Under the pieces are notes generated by a model. It had not been told where the DNA came from and ran no database searches. It saw nothing but the letters and a program-made list of their open reading frames with translations. Shown here piece after piece: positions 18,442 to 29,904 of a stretch of DNA of 64,000 nucleotides (positions are counted from its first letter, which is position 1; the number at the start of each line of letters is the position of its first letter). The position numbers and the translations under genes were made by a program. Location: NCBI RefSeq assembly GCF_014904755.1, contig NZ_JACZFQ010000022.1, positions 1 to 64,000 of the forward strand, read 5' to 3'. Source of the DNA: Neoluteolibacter marinus. Lineage in GTDB: Bacteria > Verrucomicrobiota > Verrucomicrobiia > Verrucomicrobiales > Akkermansiaceae.

Positions 18442-19536
18442 ATGCACGATCTCCAGAAAATCTCCGAGGCCTTCCTGATCCCCGCCGATTTCAGCTCGGC
18501 GGCACCCTACGGAAGCGGTCACATCAACGACACCTACGCGGTCAACTTCAACCAGGCCGGGACCGAGGTCCGCTACATCTTCCAGCGCATCAACCACCGC
18601 GTTTTCCCGAACCCGGGGAAGCTGATGGAGAACATCGAGCGGGTCTGCGCGCACACCCGCTCCAAGCTCGCCGGCCCGGACGCCTCGCGGCGGGCGCTCA
18701 GCCTGGTGCCCACCCGATCCCTGAAAAACTGGCACGTCGACGGCGAGGACCACTGGCGCTGCTACCTCTTCATCGAAAAGGCGCGGACCTACGACGCCAT
18801 CGAGAACGTCGGCCAGGCCAGCGAGGCCGCCCGCGCCTTCGGCCGCTTCCAGGGACTGCTCGCCGACATTCCCGGCGGCCGCCTGTTCGAGACCATCCCC
18901 GACTTCCACCACACCCGCAAGCGCTTCGAAGCCCTGGTCCGGGCCTATGAGGCCGACACCCGGGGCCGCGCTTCGGCCGTGGCCGACGAAATGGCCTTCG
19001 TGCTCAAGCGCGAGGCCGAGACCAGCCTGATCGTCGACGCCATCGCCGATGGCCGGATTCCCGAGCGGATCACCCACAACGACACCAAGCTCAACAACGT
19101 CATGATCGACGACGCCACCGGCGAGGGGGTGTGCGTCATCGACCTCGACACCGTGATGCCGGGCACCGCCCTCAGCGACTTCGGCGACATGATCCGCACC
19201 GCCACCAACCCGGAGCGCGAGGACTCGACCCACCTGTCGAAGATCCACATGCGGATCGAGTACTTCGAGGCGATCGCCCGCGGCTACCTGGAGGGCACCG
19301 CCGAATTCCTGACCGATGCCGAGCGGGAACTGCTTCCGCTTTCGGGCAAGCTCATGACCCTCGAGTGCGGGATGCGCTTCCTGACCGATTTCCTGCAGGG
19401 TGACACCTACTTCAAGATTCACCGCGAGGGGCACAACCTCGACCGCTGCCGCTCCCAGTTCCGGCTGGTGGAGTCGATCGAAAGTCAGATGGATGACATG
19501 CGGGAGCGCATCGACGACATGGTCGCCGTGTCGTGA
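18442..19536 (+). CDS. N-acetylhexosamine 1-kinase-like phosphotransferase
   Basis: A 364-aa aminoglycoside-phosphotransferase-fold kinase resembling bifidobacterial NahK, which phosphorylates GlcNAc/GalNAc at the anomeric carbon. Visible: nucleotide loop YGSGHINDTYAVNF (near residue 28), catalytic loop ITHNDTKLNNVMID (HNDTK, where most relatives have HGDLHxxN), and Mg-binding VIDLDTVMPG. ATG 18442 is the only start that avoids the symporter gene. It is last in the operon, 20 bp after the symporter. A C1 kinase beside a C6 deaminase route suggests the operon handles hexosamines from more than one source (for example GalNAc or disaccharide phosphorolysis), or a salvage branch towards UDP-sugars. 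Confidence 0.85.
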   Translation: MHDLQKISEAFLIPADFSSAAPYGSGHINDTYAVNFNQAGTEVRYIFQRINHRVFPNPGKLMENIERVCAHTRSKLAGPDASRRALSLVPTRSLKNWHVDGEDHWRCYLFIEKARTYDAIENVGQASEAARAFGRFQGLLADIPGGRLFETIPDFHHTRKRFEALVRAYEADTRGRASAVADEMAFVLKREAETSLIVDAIADGRIPERITHNDTKLNNVMIDDATGEGVCVIDLDTVMPGTALSDFGDMIRTATNPEREDSTHLSKIHMRIEYFEAIARGYLEGTAEFLTDAERELLPLSGKLMTLECGMRFLTDFLQGDTYFKIHREGHNLDRCRSQFRLVESIESQMDDMRERIDDMVAVS

Positions 19537-19551
19537 AAGAATCGCGTCATG

Positions 19552-19600
19552 CCGCCGGCCGAGCCTGCAGCCCCCGGGACCGCCGGATCGGGGCCGGCGG
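19552..19600. repeat. GC-rich inverted repeat after the amino-sugar operon
   Basis: CCGCCGGCC (19552-19560) and GGCCGGCGG (19592-19600) are perfect 9-bp arms around a 31-bp GC-rich loop, 15 bp past the last stop of the operon. It could end transcription with a factor, but lacks a T-tract. The surrounding gap (19537-19790) shows no convincing gene. Confidence 0.4.
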
Positions 19601-19720
19601 ACACCGCTGAGGCGGCGAAACCCGGGCACGGACGCCTTTTCCGGCGCCAACCAGCCGCGCGGGTCGCGAATCCGCCCCGTGGCGTTCCAATCTTGACCGG
19701 GGAACACGCCGCCGTGCCGC

Positions 19721-19749
19721 TTGCACCCCGCGTTATTCGGGTGTATGGC
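19721..19749 (+). promoter_or_regulatory. Candidate sigma-70-type promoter of secA
   Basis: TTGCAC (19721-19726), a 17-bp spacer and TATGGC (19744-19749) fit a housekeeping -35/-10 pair, 41 bp before the secA ATG. Matched by eye only; both boxes are imperfect. Confidence 0.3.
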
Positions 19750-19790
19750 GTCCGCCCCGGCCGCAACCCGGCTCCTTACCTTACGTTCAA

Positions 19791-22970
<3,180 letters not shown>

Positions 22971-23009
22971 GCCCTCGATCCCTTCGGGTTTCCTGTCCAA
23001 AAGATCTCC

Positions 23010-23033
23010 GCCTCTGGCCTGAACCGCAGAGGC
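23010..23033. repeat. Small hairpin downstream of secA
   Basis: GCCTCTG and CAGAGGC form a perfect 7-bp stem with a 10-nt loop, 40 bp past the secA stop. It may shield the 3' end or act with the stronger hairpin at 23070-23103. Confidence 0.4.
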
Positions 23034-23069
23034 AAGTTCCGGGATAGCCGAGTCATCTCTGAATCACTG

Positions 23070-23103
23070 AAAATGGGTGGAAGGACAACCTTCCGCCCAT
23101 TTT
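23070..23103 (+). terminator. Rho-independent-like terminator after secA
   Basis: AAAATGGGTGGAAGG, loop ACAA, CCTTCCGCCCATTTT: 15-bp arms with a single mismatch in mid-stem. The A/T ends of the stem make it symmetrical, so it could work in both directions. It lies 100 bp after the secA stop and no other gene is near. Confidence 0.75.
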
Positions 23104-23624
23104 CGCGTCTGCGCATGCGACCTGCGACCCGGATCAATTGATGGCGGGCACTTCCTAACGAGGGGAGGATGAAATCGCTGGCACCCTGACCGAACAGCCG
23201 TTGTTTCGGGCTCATAAAACCGGACCGTTCCGATTCAAGAATTCTTGGGCAAGGCACGTCATCGCCACCCGGAGCCCTTTAACCAGCAAGGCATCGACGG
23301 CGCGGAACTACTGCTCAACGGGTGGCACCTATGAACATGGGTGGAGCGAAAGTTTCGAGGGGCCCCACCTGATGCTAAATACACTCGACGAAACACCTCC
23401 GAGATCCGGGGGCCCCATAGCTCCGATGGGGACTTAAATCAAAAGAGACAGGTTCGACAGACCAATCTCCAACCAAAATCCCAATGGGGTGCTTTTGAGA
23501 CAACTGCACCCAAAATCAGACAATCGCCCAATTCCACTTCCAGCAACCTTGTTGTTATGTTTCCAAGATCATGAATCCTCTCAACAGAGAGAAATACGAT
23601 AAAAAGAAAAAGAAACCAAACATC
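23104..23624. other. AT-richer non-coding stretch
   Basis: About 520 bp without a convincing gene. Short open frames here have no family likeness, signal peptide or start context. The base composition is visibly more AT-rich than upstream DNA. It contains a 12-bp palindrome CAAGAATTCTTG (23236-23247) and a small hairpin CCCCAT/ATGGGG (23413-23431). The last 54 bases (23571-23624, Lys-rich if translated) could be an N-terminal extension of the following gene or its leader. Confidence 0.5.
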
Positions 23625-24827
23625 ATGCGAAACCTCCCCATCAACTGCGCGCTGAGCATTGCCTCCATCGCCACCCTCTGTCATGCAGCCCCTGAGAACC
23701 TTCCGGACGGCATTGAATTCGGAGATCCAGACATTTACCTGAAGCCAGATGCCGCGGGCAATCTCTCGATGACCAGCGATACAGCGTCAATCTTCATGTG
23801 GTCGGATGCTGTCGAAACCACGAGGTATGATTACTTGGGAGGCCTTCACTTCCTCGGCGATCCGGTCCGAATCCATCTTGGAACTGTTGGAACCAATGAC
23901 GGCGTCTTCGAGGTCGTGCCCTATTGGGATTCACTCTATGCCCAATCGAACCCCGCATTGTTCTCCATCGACAGCACGGCGGAAACCGCATCCTTCAACA
24001 ATGTGGATGTCTCAATCTCAGGAGGATCCCTGACGGTCGGAGGCAATGCGGTTCTCGACCAGTCCAACGCCGCGAGCTACCTGTCCGGCCAAGGTTTCCT
24101 TCAACTTTCGGGTTTTGATTCCGCGTTGTCGGCGGCGACTCCGCCGACCAGCACCGCGTGGCAAGCCACCTACGTCCCGAGAGGCAGCGTGAGCAATGGC
24201 GGATCCCTTGCCCTTGGCACTTCGACCGCAAGCGGCTCCTACGCCCTCGCGAACGGGCTGGCCAGCGTGGCATCCGGTTCCTATTCCGAAGCCCAAGGGG
24301 ACCATTCCACGGCGAGCGGCATCTACTCGACGGCTTCCGGCTACTGGAGTGAGGCGACCTCAACCCTTTCCCAAGCCTACGGATACCAAGCCACCGCCAG
24401 CGGACCGTATTCCTATGCGGCTGGGAACAATGTCACCAGCGAGGGACTCTTCTCTTTTGCTTATGGACTCCAGGTTTCGGCGAAATCTGCCAGTGAAGTG
24501 GTGTTCGGGCGCTTTGGTCTGGAATCATCTCCCATCAACATCGGCAGCTTCTCCGATCTCGACGGCCTCTTCCGGCTGAGCAATGGCATCAATGACACTT
24601 CCCGCAGTGATGCCTTGACCGTCCTCAAGAACGGCCAGACCACCCTTACGAACAAGGCCTGGAAAGCCGCTGTCACCGCGGATCCGGAAGATGCGTTGGA
24701 AGACCCGTCACCGACGACGGATAGCGGTGGTGAAGCCCTGGTGGTGGATGGCCATACACGACTGAACGGGAAGGTGATCATCAGCGTTCCCCAAGGAGAT
24801 ATTTCGATGGGTGTTTATGGCGATTGA
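23625..24827 (+). CDS. Secreted protein with YadA-head-like repeats
   Basis: A 400-aa exported protein. ATG 23625 is preferred because it gives a signal peptide (INCALSIASIATLCHA); an in-frame ATG at 23571 would add 18 Lys-rich residues. Residues of about 197-285 are tandem 14-15-residue repeats of the trimeric-autotransporter head type (A-x-G-x-x-S-x-A: ASGSYSEAQGDHSTASG, YSTASGYWSEATSTLSQAYG). A C-terminal segment follows (LFRLSNGINDT, VVDGHTRLNGKVIIS). There is no YadA/Hia membrane-anchor barrel, so how it is displayed is unknown. Codon and base usage are more relaxed than in neighbouring operons. Probably a surface or fibre protein; no firm function. Confidence 0.72.
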   Translation: MRNLPINCALSIASIATLCHAAPENLPDGIEFGDPDIYLKPDAAGNLSMTSDTASIFMWSDAVETTRYDYLGGLHFLGDPVRIHLGTVGTNDGVFEVVPYWDSLYAQSNPALFSIDSTAETASFNNVDVSISGGSLTVGGNAVLDQSNAASYLSGQGFLQLSGFDSALSAATPPTSTAWQATYVPRGSVSNGGSLALGTSTASGSYALANGLASVASGSYSEAQGDHSTASGIYSTASGYWSEATSTLSQAYGYQATASGPYSYAAGNNVTSEGLFSFAYGLQVSAKSASEVVFGRFGLESSPINIGSFSDLDGLFRLSNGINDTSRSDALTVLKNGQTTLTNKAWKAAVTADPEDALEDPSPTTDSGGEALVVDGHTRLNGKVIISVPQGDISMGVYGD

Positions 24828-24878
24828 AGTCCGCCAAATCTCGATCCGTCTCTTCCAACAACTCTCCCATTCCCACAC

Positions 24879-27155
24879 ATGCACGGATTATATCCAGCGC
24901 CCCGATGCTGCCGATTCCGATTCATCGCCGCCACGGCGTTGGCGGCAGGCATCGCCATTGCTGACGCAGACCCGGCCTGGTGGTCGGATCCCAACGATCC
25001 CGTGACCATCCCGTCGCCCCCGGACAACCACGCCGCCGCAAACGCGGGCCAGGCCAAGTGGATGGCCCTGCGCGCCTTTCAAACCCTTTCTGATCGTCTC
25101 GGCAGCACCGCCGACGTGGTGGAAGCAATCGAAAGCGAACTTTTCAAGGACACGGAGTCCGCCACCAGCGGAGTCTTCTTCCCGGAAAGGCCGCTCTCTC
25201 CTTCGGCGGATTGGCTTGCGGCGCAGAAATCCCCCCTCCAGACCGGTGCTCTCAAGGCTCTCGCCGCACCCTTCTACAAGCACCTGAGCGTCTACGACGC
25301 CGACTGGGTCGAGGACCAGCTCCTGGACAACGAGCTCGTCGCGGACGAAAGCTATTTCACGGATACGGACAACACCCTCTATCCTTGGAATCCTGCCAAC
25401 GATTCGAACGCTTCGATCAACCGGGGCATGGCGAACGTCGGCCAGCTCAAACTCGTCTTCTCGCTGGATTTCAGTACGCTCGGCCCCGCGGGGCCGGCAT
25501 TCGTGACCCTGCCGATCGACGATTCCACGGTCCTGCTCGAAGAAGGGGTTGTCTGCGCCTTTGACATCGACTCTCTGGGGCTGCCCACAACCACGGTTCC
25601 GGAGAGAATCGACATTCACGTTCGTCCGGATGGAGTTGGCGCCCCTTGGACGCAGATCGGCAAGGTGACTTCGATCAGCTACCGGGAGATGATCGACAGG
25701 ACGGAGAAGTTTGTCAGGGGCAGCACCGTTTGGATCCCCGAGTCCGCCGGAGTCTATGAAATCAAGGCCGAGGCCTTCGGCTCCGGAAGCAGCCTGCTCT
25801 CTTCGGAGACACGAACCGTGACCGTGGTTGGAAATCATGCCCCGACCGTGACAATCACCGACGGACCGGATTCCCCTGCCACATCCGTACAGGATGCAAC
25901 CTTCGAGGTGACTGTATCCGATCCGGATCTGGCGCTTGGCGATTCGATCAGCTACGTCGAGTTCTATGACAACGGCGTGCTCTTCGCCACCGATTACGAA
26001 GCCCCCTTTGGCGTTTTCGATGGAGTGGACGAAGTGCCTGAAACCCTCTGGGCAGGAACCCACAGCATCACCGCGAAGGCCTATGATGCAAAGGGTGCAA
26101 CCTCCGCGCTTTCGTCACCCTACACGGTAATCATCACCGATACCCTGTTCAGGCCCGAACTGGAAATCACATCCCCAGCCAACGGGTCGACGATCGCGGC
26201 AAACACCAACCTGACGATCAGCGTGGATGCCACCAATCCCAATTCCACCACGAACATCACGGTAACGGCATTCATCGTCGAAACAGGAGAATTGGAGTCC
26301 GAAGCGGGAAGCAGCGTCGATGAAATCGTGATTCCCCACGCCAAGCTCCAGGATGGTGAGAACACCATTGTCCTGACGGTCGAGGACGGGAACGAGATCT
26401 CCAGCTACAAAACCAGCTTGAAGATCAACCGGGCCCCGAACATGGGCGCGACACTCGCCGCGGTGATCGCCGACGAATCGTCAGTCACCATTACGAACTC
26501 GATCTACAAGGGGCCCAAACCCGCGAGCGACGAGTTTTCCGACGGCCTGGATTTCGGACTGGAGATCGACTCGGGGGTTCTGTTGACCAGCGGGCTATTC
26601 GAGCACTGGGACGACGGCAACATCAGCCCCGCGACCTCGAAAATCTGGGATGAACAAAATGGCGGCGACGCCGACCTGGAAGCCAGAATCTCCGGGAACT
26701 ACACGCGGGATCCCGCCATCCTGGAGTTTGACGCCGAATGTGACAACGGGCAACTCGAGCTGGAAATCCAGTTCGGATCGGAAGAGTACCTGGAGTATGT
26801 TGGTTCGTTCAACGACGCTTTCGCCGTCTTCGTCGACGGAGTGGTCGTATCACTCGTTCCGGACGGAGAAGACATCATCGCCTTGAATTCCATCCACTCG
26901 GAGACATCGAGCGAGATCGCGGCCGTCCGTGACGAGCTGTATTATGATGAAGCGCAAATTCTGGACAGGGTCGTCTCGCCCCACGCACCGGTTGAGTATG
27001 ACGGGATGACCCTCAAGCTGAAGCTCCATGCCTTTGTCACCCCGGAAGAGATTCATCATGTCAAGATCGTCATAGCCGATGTGAACGACGGTCAACTTGA
27101 CTCCGGGCTCTTCATGGAGACTGCAAGTCTCAGAACGATCGACCCGGCGGACTGA
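24879..27155 (+). CDS. Large secreted protein with Ig-like domains and choice-of-anchor L domain
   Basis: A 758-aa exported protein: signal peptide (FIAATALAAGIAIADADPA), then an N-terminal region with the motif NRGMANVGQLKLVFSLDF that I associate with verrucomicrobial surface proteins. Ig-like repeats follow (about 320-415, APTVTITDGPDSP; about 425-515, RPELEITSPANGSTI). The C-terminus is like 'choice-of-anchor L' domains (VLLTSGLF; FGSEEYLEYVGSFNDAFAVF). It lies 51 bp after the YadA-head-like gene and may be co-transcribed. No sorting tail such as PEP-CTERM is seen. Base composition is like its upstream neighbour and unlike secA. Likely a cell-surface or matrix protein; ligand unknown. Confidence 0.75.
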   Translation: MHGLYPAPRCCRFRFIAATALAAGIAIADADPAWWSDPNDPVTIPSPPDNHAAANAGQAKWMALRAFQTLSDRLGSTADVVEAIESELFKDTESATSGVFFPERPLSPSADWLAAQKSPLQTGALKALAAPFYKHLSVYDADWVEDQLLDNELVADESYFTDTDNTLYPWNPANDSNASINRGMANVGQLKLVFSLDFSTLGPAGPAFVTLPIDDSTVLLEEGVVCAFDIDSLGLPTTTVPERIDIHVRPDGVGAPWTQIGKVTSISYREMIDRTEKFVRGSTVWIPESAGVYEIKAEAFGSGSSLLSSETRTVTVVGNHAPTVTITDGPDSPATSVQDATFEVTVSDPDLALGDSISYVEFYDNGVLFATDYEAPFGVFDGVDEVPETLWAGTHSITAKAYDAKGATSALSSPYTVIITDTLFRPELEITSPANGSTIAANTNLTISVDATNPNSTTNITVTAFIVETGELESEAGSSVDEIVIPHAKLQDGENTIVLTVEDGNEISSYKTSLKINRAPNMGATLAAVIADESSVTITNSIYKGPKPASDEFSDGLDFGLEIDSGVLLTSGLFEHWDDGNISPATSKIWDEQNGGDADLEARISGNYTRDPAILEFDAECDNGQLELEIQFGSEEYLEYVGSFNDAFAVFVDGVVVSLVPDGEDIIALNSIHSETSSEIAAVRDELYYDEAQILDRVVSPHAPVEYDGMTLKLKLHAFVTPEEIHHVKIVIADVNDGQLDSGLFMETASLRTIDPAD

Positions 27156-27538
27156 GCCCCCCCCGCTCGCCTCGATTAACATTGGCACACGAGCCCCTGT
27201 GAAGCATCAACGTCCCCCCTTGATCCCAAGGATGAGGCAGACGAATGGGATGAGCTTCCGGAGGTTCGTGTGCCATGCATTCCAGTTCAATTTACCGGAG
27301 GTTCTCCTATGGCGCTCACATTCTCGGGGCGGTCTGCACCATGGCATGGGCGGGTCTCAATCCGACACCGGCCCCTTTTGGCTATCTGGATCAGGTGCGA
27401 CGACTGGATCTTCGCCACCCCGCCAGCCGCGATTGAGTGTCGCATCGCAATGCGGTCCGACAGCCAACTGCTTGCAACAGGATCGCTCCCCGGGAAATCC
27501 GCTTCCGCCATGGGGGATTCCCGCTATCCTCCCGCGGC
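27156..27538. other. Gap without a recognised gene
   Basis: About 380 bp between the anchor-L protein and the amino-acid transporter. Open frames cross it but have no credible start, signal or family motif, and the in-frame upstream extension of the binding-protein gene (from 27437) does not look like protein. It must hold the transporter promoter; no clear -35/-10 pair or terminator was found. Confidence 0.5.
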
Positions 27539-28342
27539 ATGTCCGCCCGCCGTCGATTCCTCGCTCTCGGCCTGTTCGCCGTCACCGCGCTCGCATGCCG
27601 GGAGAAATCCGTTTCTCCGGCGGAGCCTCCGCCGTTGAGGGTCGGGATGGACCTCACCTACCCGCCCTTTGAGATGCAGGACACCGCGGGCAAGCCCGAC
27701 GGCGTCGGGGTGCGGATGGCGGAGGCGCTTGCCGCCGATCTCGGCCGGCCGCTCAAGATCGTGCCAATGGAGTTCTCGGGACTCATCCCCGCTCTCAAGA
27801 CCGGCAATGTCGATCTGGTGCTGTCGTCGATGACCGCCACCGAGGAGAGATCCAAGAGCATCGATTTCTCCGATCCCTACGCCTTCACCGGGCTGGCGAT
27901 GCTGGTGCGCAAGGACTCCGGCATCAATTCGATCGACGACCTTGAGGGAGCCAAGCTTCCGCTCACCGCCAAGACCGCCACGACGGCCCAGACGTGGATC
28001 ACCGCACATCTGCCCGATGCCAAGCTGGTGGTCTTCGAGGACCAGACCGCTTGCGTGCTGGAGGTCGTCCAGGGCCGGGCCGATGCCTTTCTCTACGACC
28101 AGCTTAGTATTTTCAAATACGCGACAGAGAACCCCGACACCACCCGCGGCATCCTCAAGCCCTTCGTCGAGGAGTCCTGGGCGATCGGCATCGCCAAGGG
28201 GAACGACGATCTCCGCAAGCAGGTGAACGACTTCATCGCCGGCTTCCGCGCATCGGGAGGCTTCGAGAAGCTCGGAGACCGCTACCTGAAGGAAGAGAAG
28301 GCCTTCCTCGAAAGCCAGGGCATCCCCTTCATCATCCGTTGA
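27539..28342 (+). CDS. Polar amino-acid ABC transporter substrate-binding lipoprotein
   Basis: A 267-aa binding protein of the SBP_bac_3 family. ATG 27539 gives the leader SARRRFLALGLFAVTALAC, a lipobox with a twin-arginine-like RRRFL, so Tat export is possible. Mature-domain motifs: LRVGMDLTYPPFEM, GVGVRMAEALAADLG, DLVLSSMTATEERSKSIDFSDPY. It is followed 6 bp later by a HisM-type permease and then a GlnQ-type ATPase, making a complete importer for a polar or charged amino acid. The specific amino acid cannot be told from sequence. Confidence 0.9.
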   Translation: MSARRRFLALGLFAVTALACREKSVSPAEPPPLRVGMDLTYPPFEMQDTAGKPDGVGVRMAEALAADLGRPLKIVPMEFSGLIPALKTGNVDLVLSSMTATEERSKSIDFSDPYAFTGLAMLVRKDSGINSIDDLEGAKLPLTAKTATTAQTWITAHLPDAKLVVFEDQTACVLEVVQGRADAFLYDQLSIFKYATENPDTTRGILKPFVEESWAIGIAKGNDDLRKQVNDFIAGFRASGGFEKLGDRYLKEEKAFLESQGIPFIIR

Positions 28343-28348
28343 CCCGGC

Positions 28349-29125
28349 ATGTCCCGCCGCCAGCAGATTGCCAACGCCCTGACCGCCGTCGCGCTGGCGG
28401 GCGGCATCGCCTGGCTTTGCACCGCGGTCCTCGGGAACCTCGGCAGGGAGACGGATTGGGCCAAGGCGTGGCAGTACCGCGAATCGCTGTGGATCGGCTG
28501 GTGGCTGACCTTGAAGATCTCCCTTGGCGCCCTGCTCGGCAGCATCGTGTTCGGCCTGCTGTTCTTGCTCGGCCAGCGCTCGCCGCTTCCGGTGCTGCGG
28601 CGGACCTGCCGGCTGTTCCTGGAATTCGTGCGCGACACCCCGCTGCTGGTGCACCTGCTGTTCGGCTACTTCGTGATCTTCGCGCCGCTGTTGTCCCGCC
28701 CGCTCGCCGACGCCGGCTTTGAGGACAAGATTCTGATCGGTGGCCTGCTACTATCGCTCTTCGGCGGCGCCTATCTCGGGGAGATACTCCGCGGCGGGGT
28801 CGAGAGCATCCCCCGGGCGCAGTGGGAGTCGGCCCGCGCGGTGGGCTTCAGCCCGGTGCAGGTCTACCGCCACGTGATCTTCCCACAGGCGCTGCGACGG
28901 GTACTGCCGGCGATCGCCGGCTTGTTCGTTTCGCTGATCAAGGACTCGTCGCTGCTGAGCGTGATCGGCGTGTCGGAATACTTCTACAACACCAAGAACT
29001 TCATCGCCCGTTCCTATGCCGGGCTCGAGGGCTATGTTCCCCTCGCCCTCGGCTACCTGATCCTCACCCTCCCGGTCGCGTGGTTGTCCCACTGGCTGGA
29101 GAAACGCTTCCGCCATGAAACTTGA
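28349..29125 (+). CDS. Polar amino-acid ABC transporter permease
   Basis: A 258-aa inner-membrane permease of the HisM/GlnP family. Helices occur near residues 10-30, 47-72, 85-105 and further on. The ATPase-coupling EAA motif is recognisable as ESARAVGFSPVQVYRHVIFPQ (near residue 165). It is a single permease gene, so a homodimeric channel is likely. It overlaps the following ATPase gene by 11 bp. Confidence 0.92.
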   Translation: MSRRQQIANALTAVALAGGIAWLCTAVLGNLGRETDWAKAWQYRESLWIGWWLTLKISLGALLGSIVFGLLFLLGQRSPLPVLRRTCRLFLEFVRDTPLLVHLLFGYFVIFAPLLSRPLADAGFEDKILIGGLLLSLFGGAYLGEILRGGVESIPRAQWESARAVGFSPVQVYRHVIFPQALRRVLPAIAGLFVSLIKDSSLLSVIGVSEYFYNTKNFIARSYAGLEGYVPLALGYLILTLPVAWLSHWLEKRFRHET

Positions 29126-29846
29126 GGTCGATCGCGTTTCGAAACACTTCGGTGCGACCGCCGCGCTGGACGGCCTGTCGCTGCACCTCGGCGAGGCCCG
29201 GGTGCTGGTGCTGATCGGCCCGTCGGGTGGCGGCAAGAGCACCCTGCTGCGGGTGCTGGGCGGACTCGAAGTCCCCGATGCGGGAAGCGTCCAGGTCAAC
29301 GATCACCGGCTTTCGGCGGATCCCGCCTTCCTGCAGGCCTACCGCCGCAGAAACGGATTCCTGTTCCAGCAGTTCAACCTGTTCCCCCATCTCGACGCCC
29401 GCCGCAACATCACCCTGCCGCTGGAAAAGGTCCACGGCCACGACCCGACGGCCGCCCGCGAACTGGCCGACCAGGCGCTCGGCCGCTTCGGACTGTTGGA
29501 GCACGCCGCCAAGCTCCCTGCCCAGCTTTCCGGCGGCCAGCAACAGCGGGCCGGCATCGCCCGTGCCTTCGCCTTTTCGCCGGAAATCCTCTTCCTCGAC
29601 GAGCCGACTTCCGCGCTGGATCCCGAGATGACCGCGGAGGTGCTCGAATTGATCCAGGAGCTGGCCGAAGCCGGGCAGGACATCATTCTCAGCACCCACG
29701 AAATGGGCTTCGCCAAGGCGGTCGCGGATCAGGTCGCCTTCGTCGCCGCCGGCAAGATCGAGGAATGCCAGCCGCCGGGCCGGCTCTTCGCATCGCCCGA
29801 TTCGCCGGCCTGCCAGCGCTTCCTGTCGCGGGTGATGCGCTACTGA
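29115..29846 (+). CDS. Polar amino-acid ABC transporter ATP-binding protein
   Basis: A 243-aa ATPase of the GlnQ/HisP family that powers the adjacent permease. Walker A GPSGGGKST (near residue 36), Q-loop FLFQQFNLFPH, signature LSGGQQQR, Walker B ILFLDEPTSALDPE, switch STHEMGFA. Length and motifs are complete. It overlaps the permease by 11 bp and a hairpin follows at 29870-29887. Confidence 0.94.
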   Translation: MKLEVDRVSKHFGATAALDGLSLHLGEARVLVLIGPSGGGKSTLLRVLGGLEVPDAGSVQVNDHRLSADPAFLQAYRRRNGFLFQQFNLFPHLDARRNITLPLEKVHGHDPTAARELADQALGRFGLLEHAAKLPAQLSGGQQQRAGIARAFAFSPEILFLDEPTSALDPEMTAEVLELIQELAEAGQDIILSTHEMGFAKAVADQVAFVAAGKIEECQPPGRLFASPDSPACQRFLSRVMRY

Positions 29847-29869
29847 GGCCACGAACACCGGCCTTGCGG

Positions 29870-29887
29870 AGGCGCAGTTTTGCGCCT
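29870..29887 (+). terminator. Hairpin after the amino-acid ABC operon
   Basis: AGGCGCA, tetraloop GTTT, TGCGCCT: a perfect 7-bp stem 24 bp past the ATPase stop and 17 bp before the kinase ATG. No T-tract follows, so termination may be partial and some readthrough into the kinase gene is possible. Confidence 0.45.
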
Positions 29888-29904
29888 AAACGCTCGTTCC
29901 GAAC

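Noticed and set aside
23201-23574. Two short overlapping frames in the gap after secA
   Set aside because: No start context, signal peptide or recognisable motif; treated as non-coding.
23625-24827. Reading the YadA-head-like gene as a prophage tail fibre
   Set aside because: It has a signal peptide and there are no phage genes nearby.
27437-27538. Longer start for the amino-acid-binding lipoprotein
   Set aside because: The extra 34 residues precede a normal lipoprotein leader and do not look like protein.
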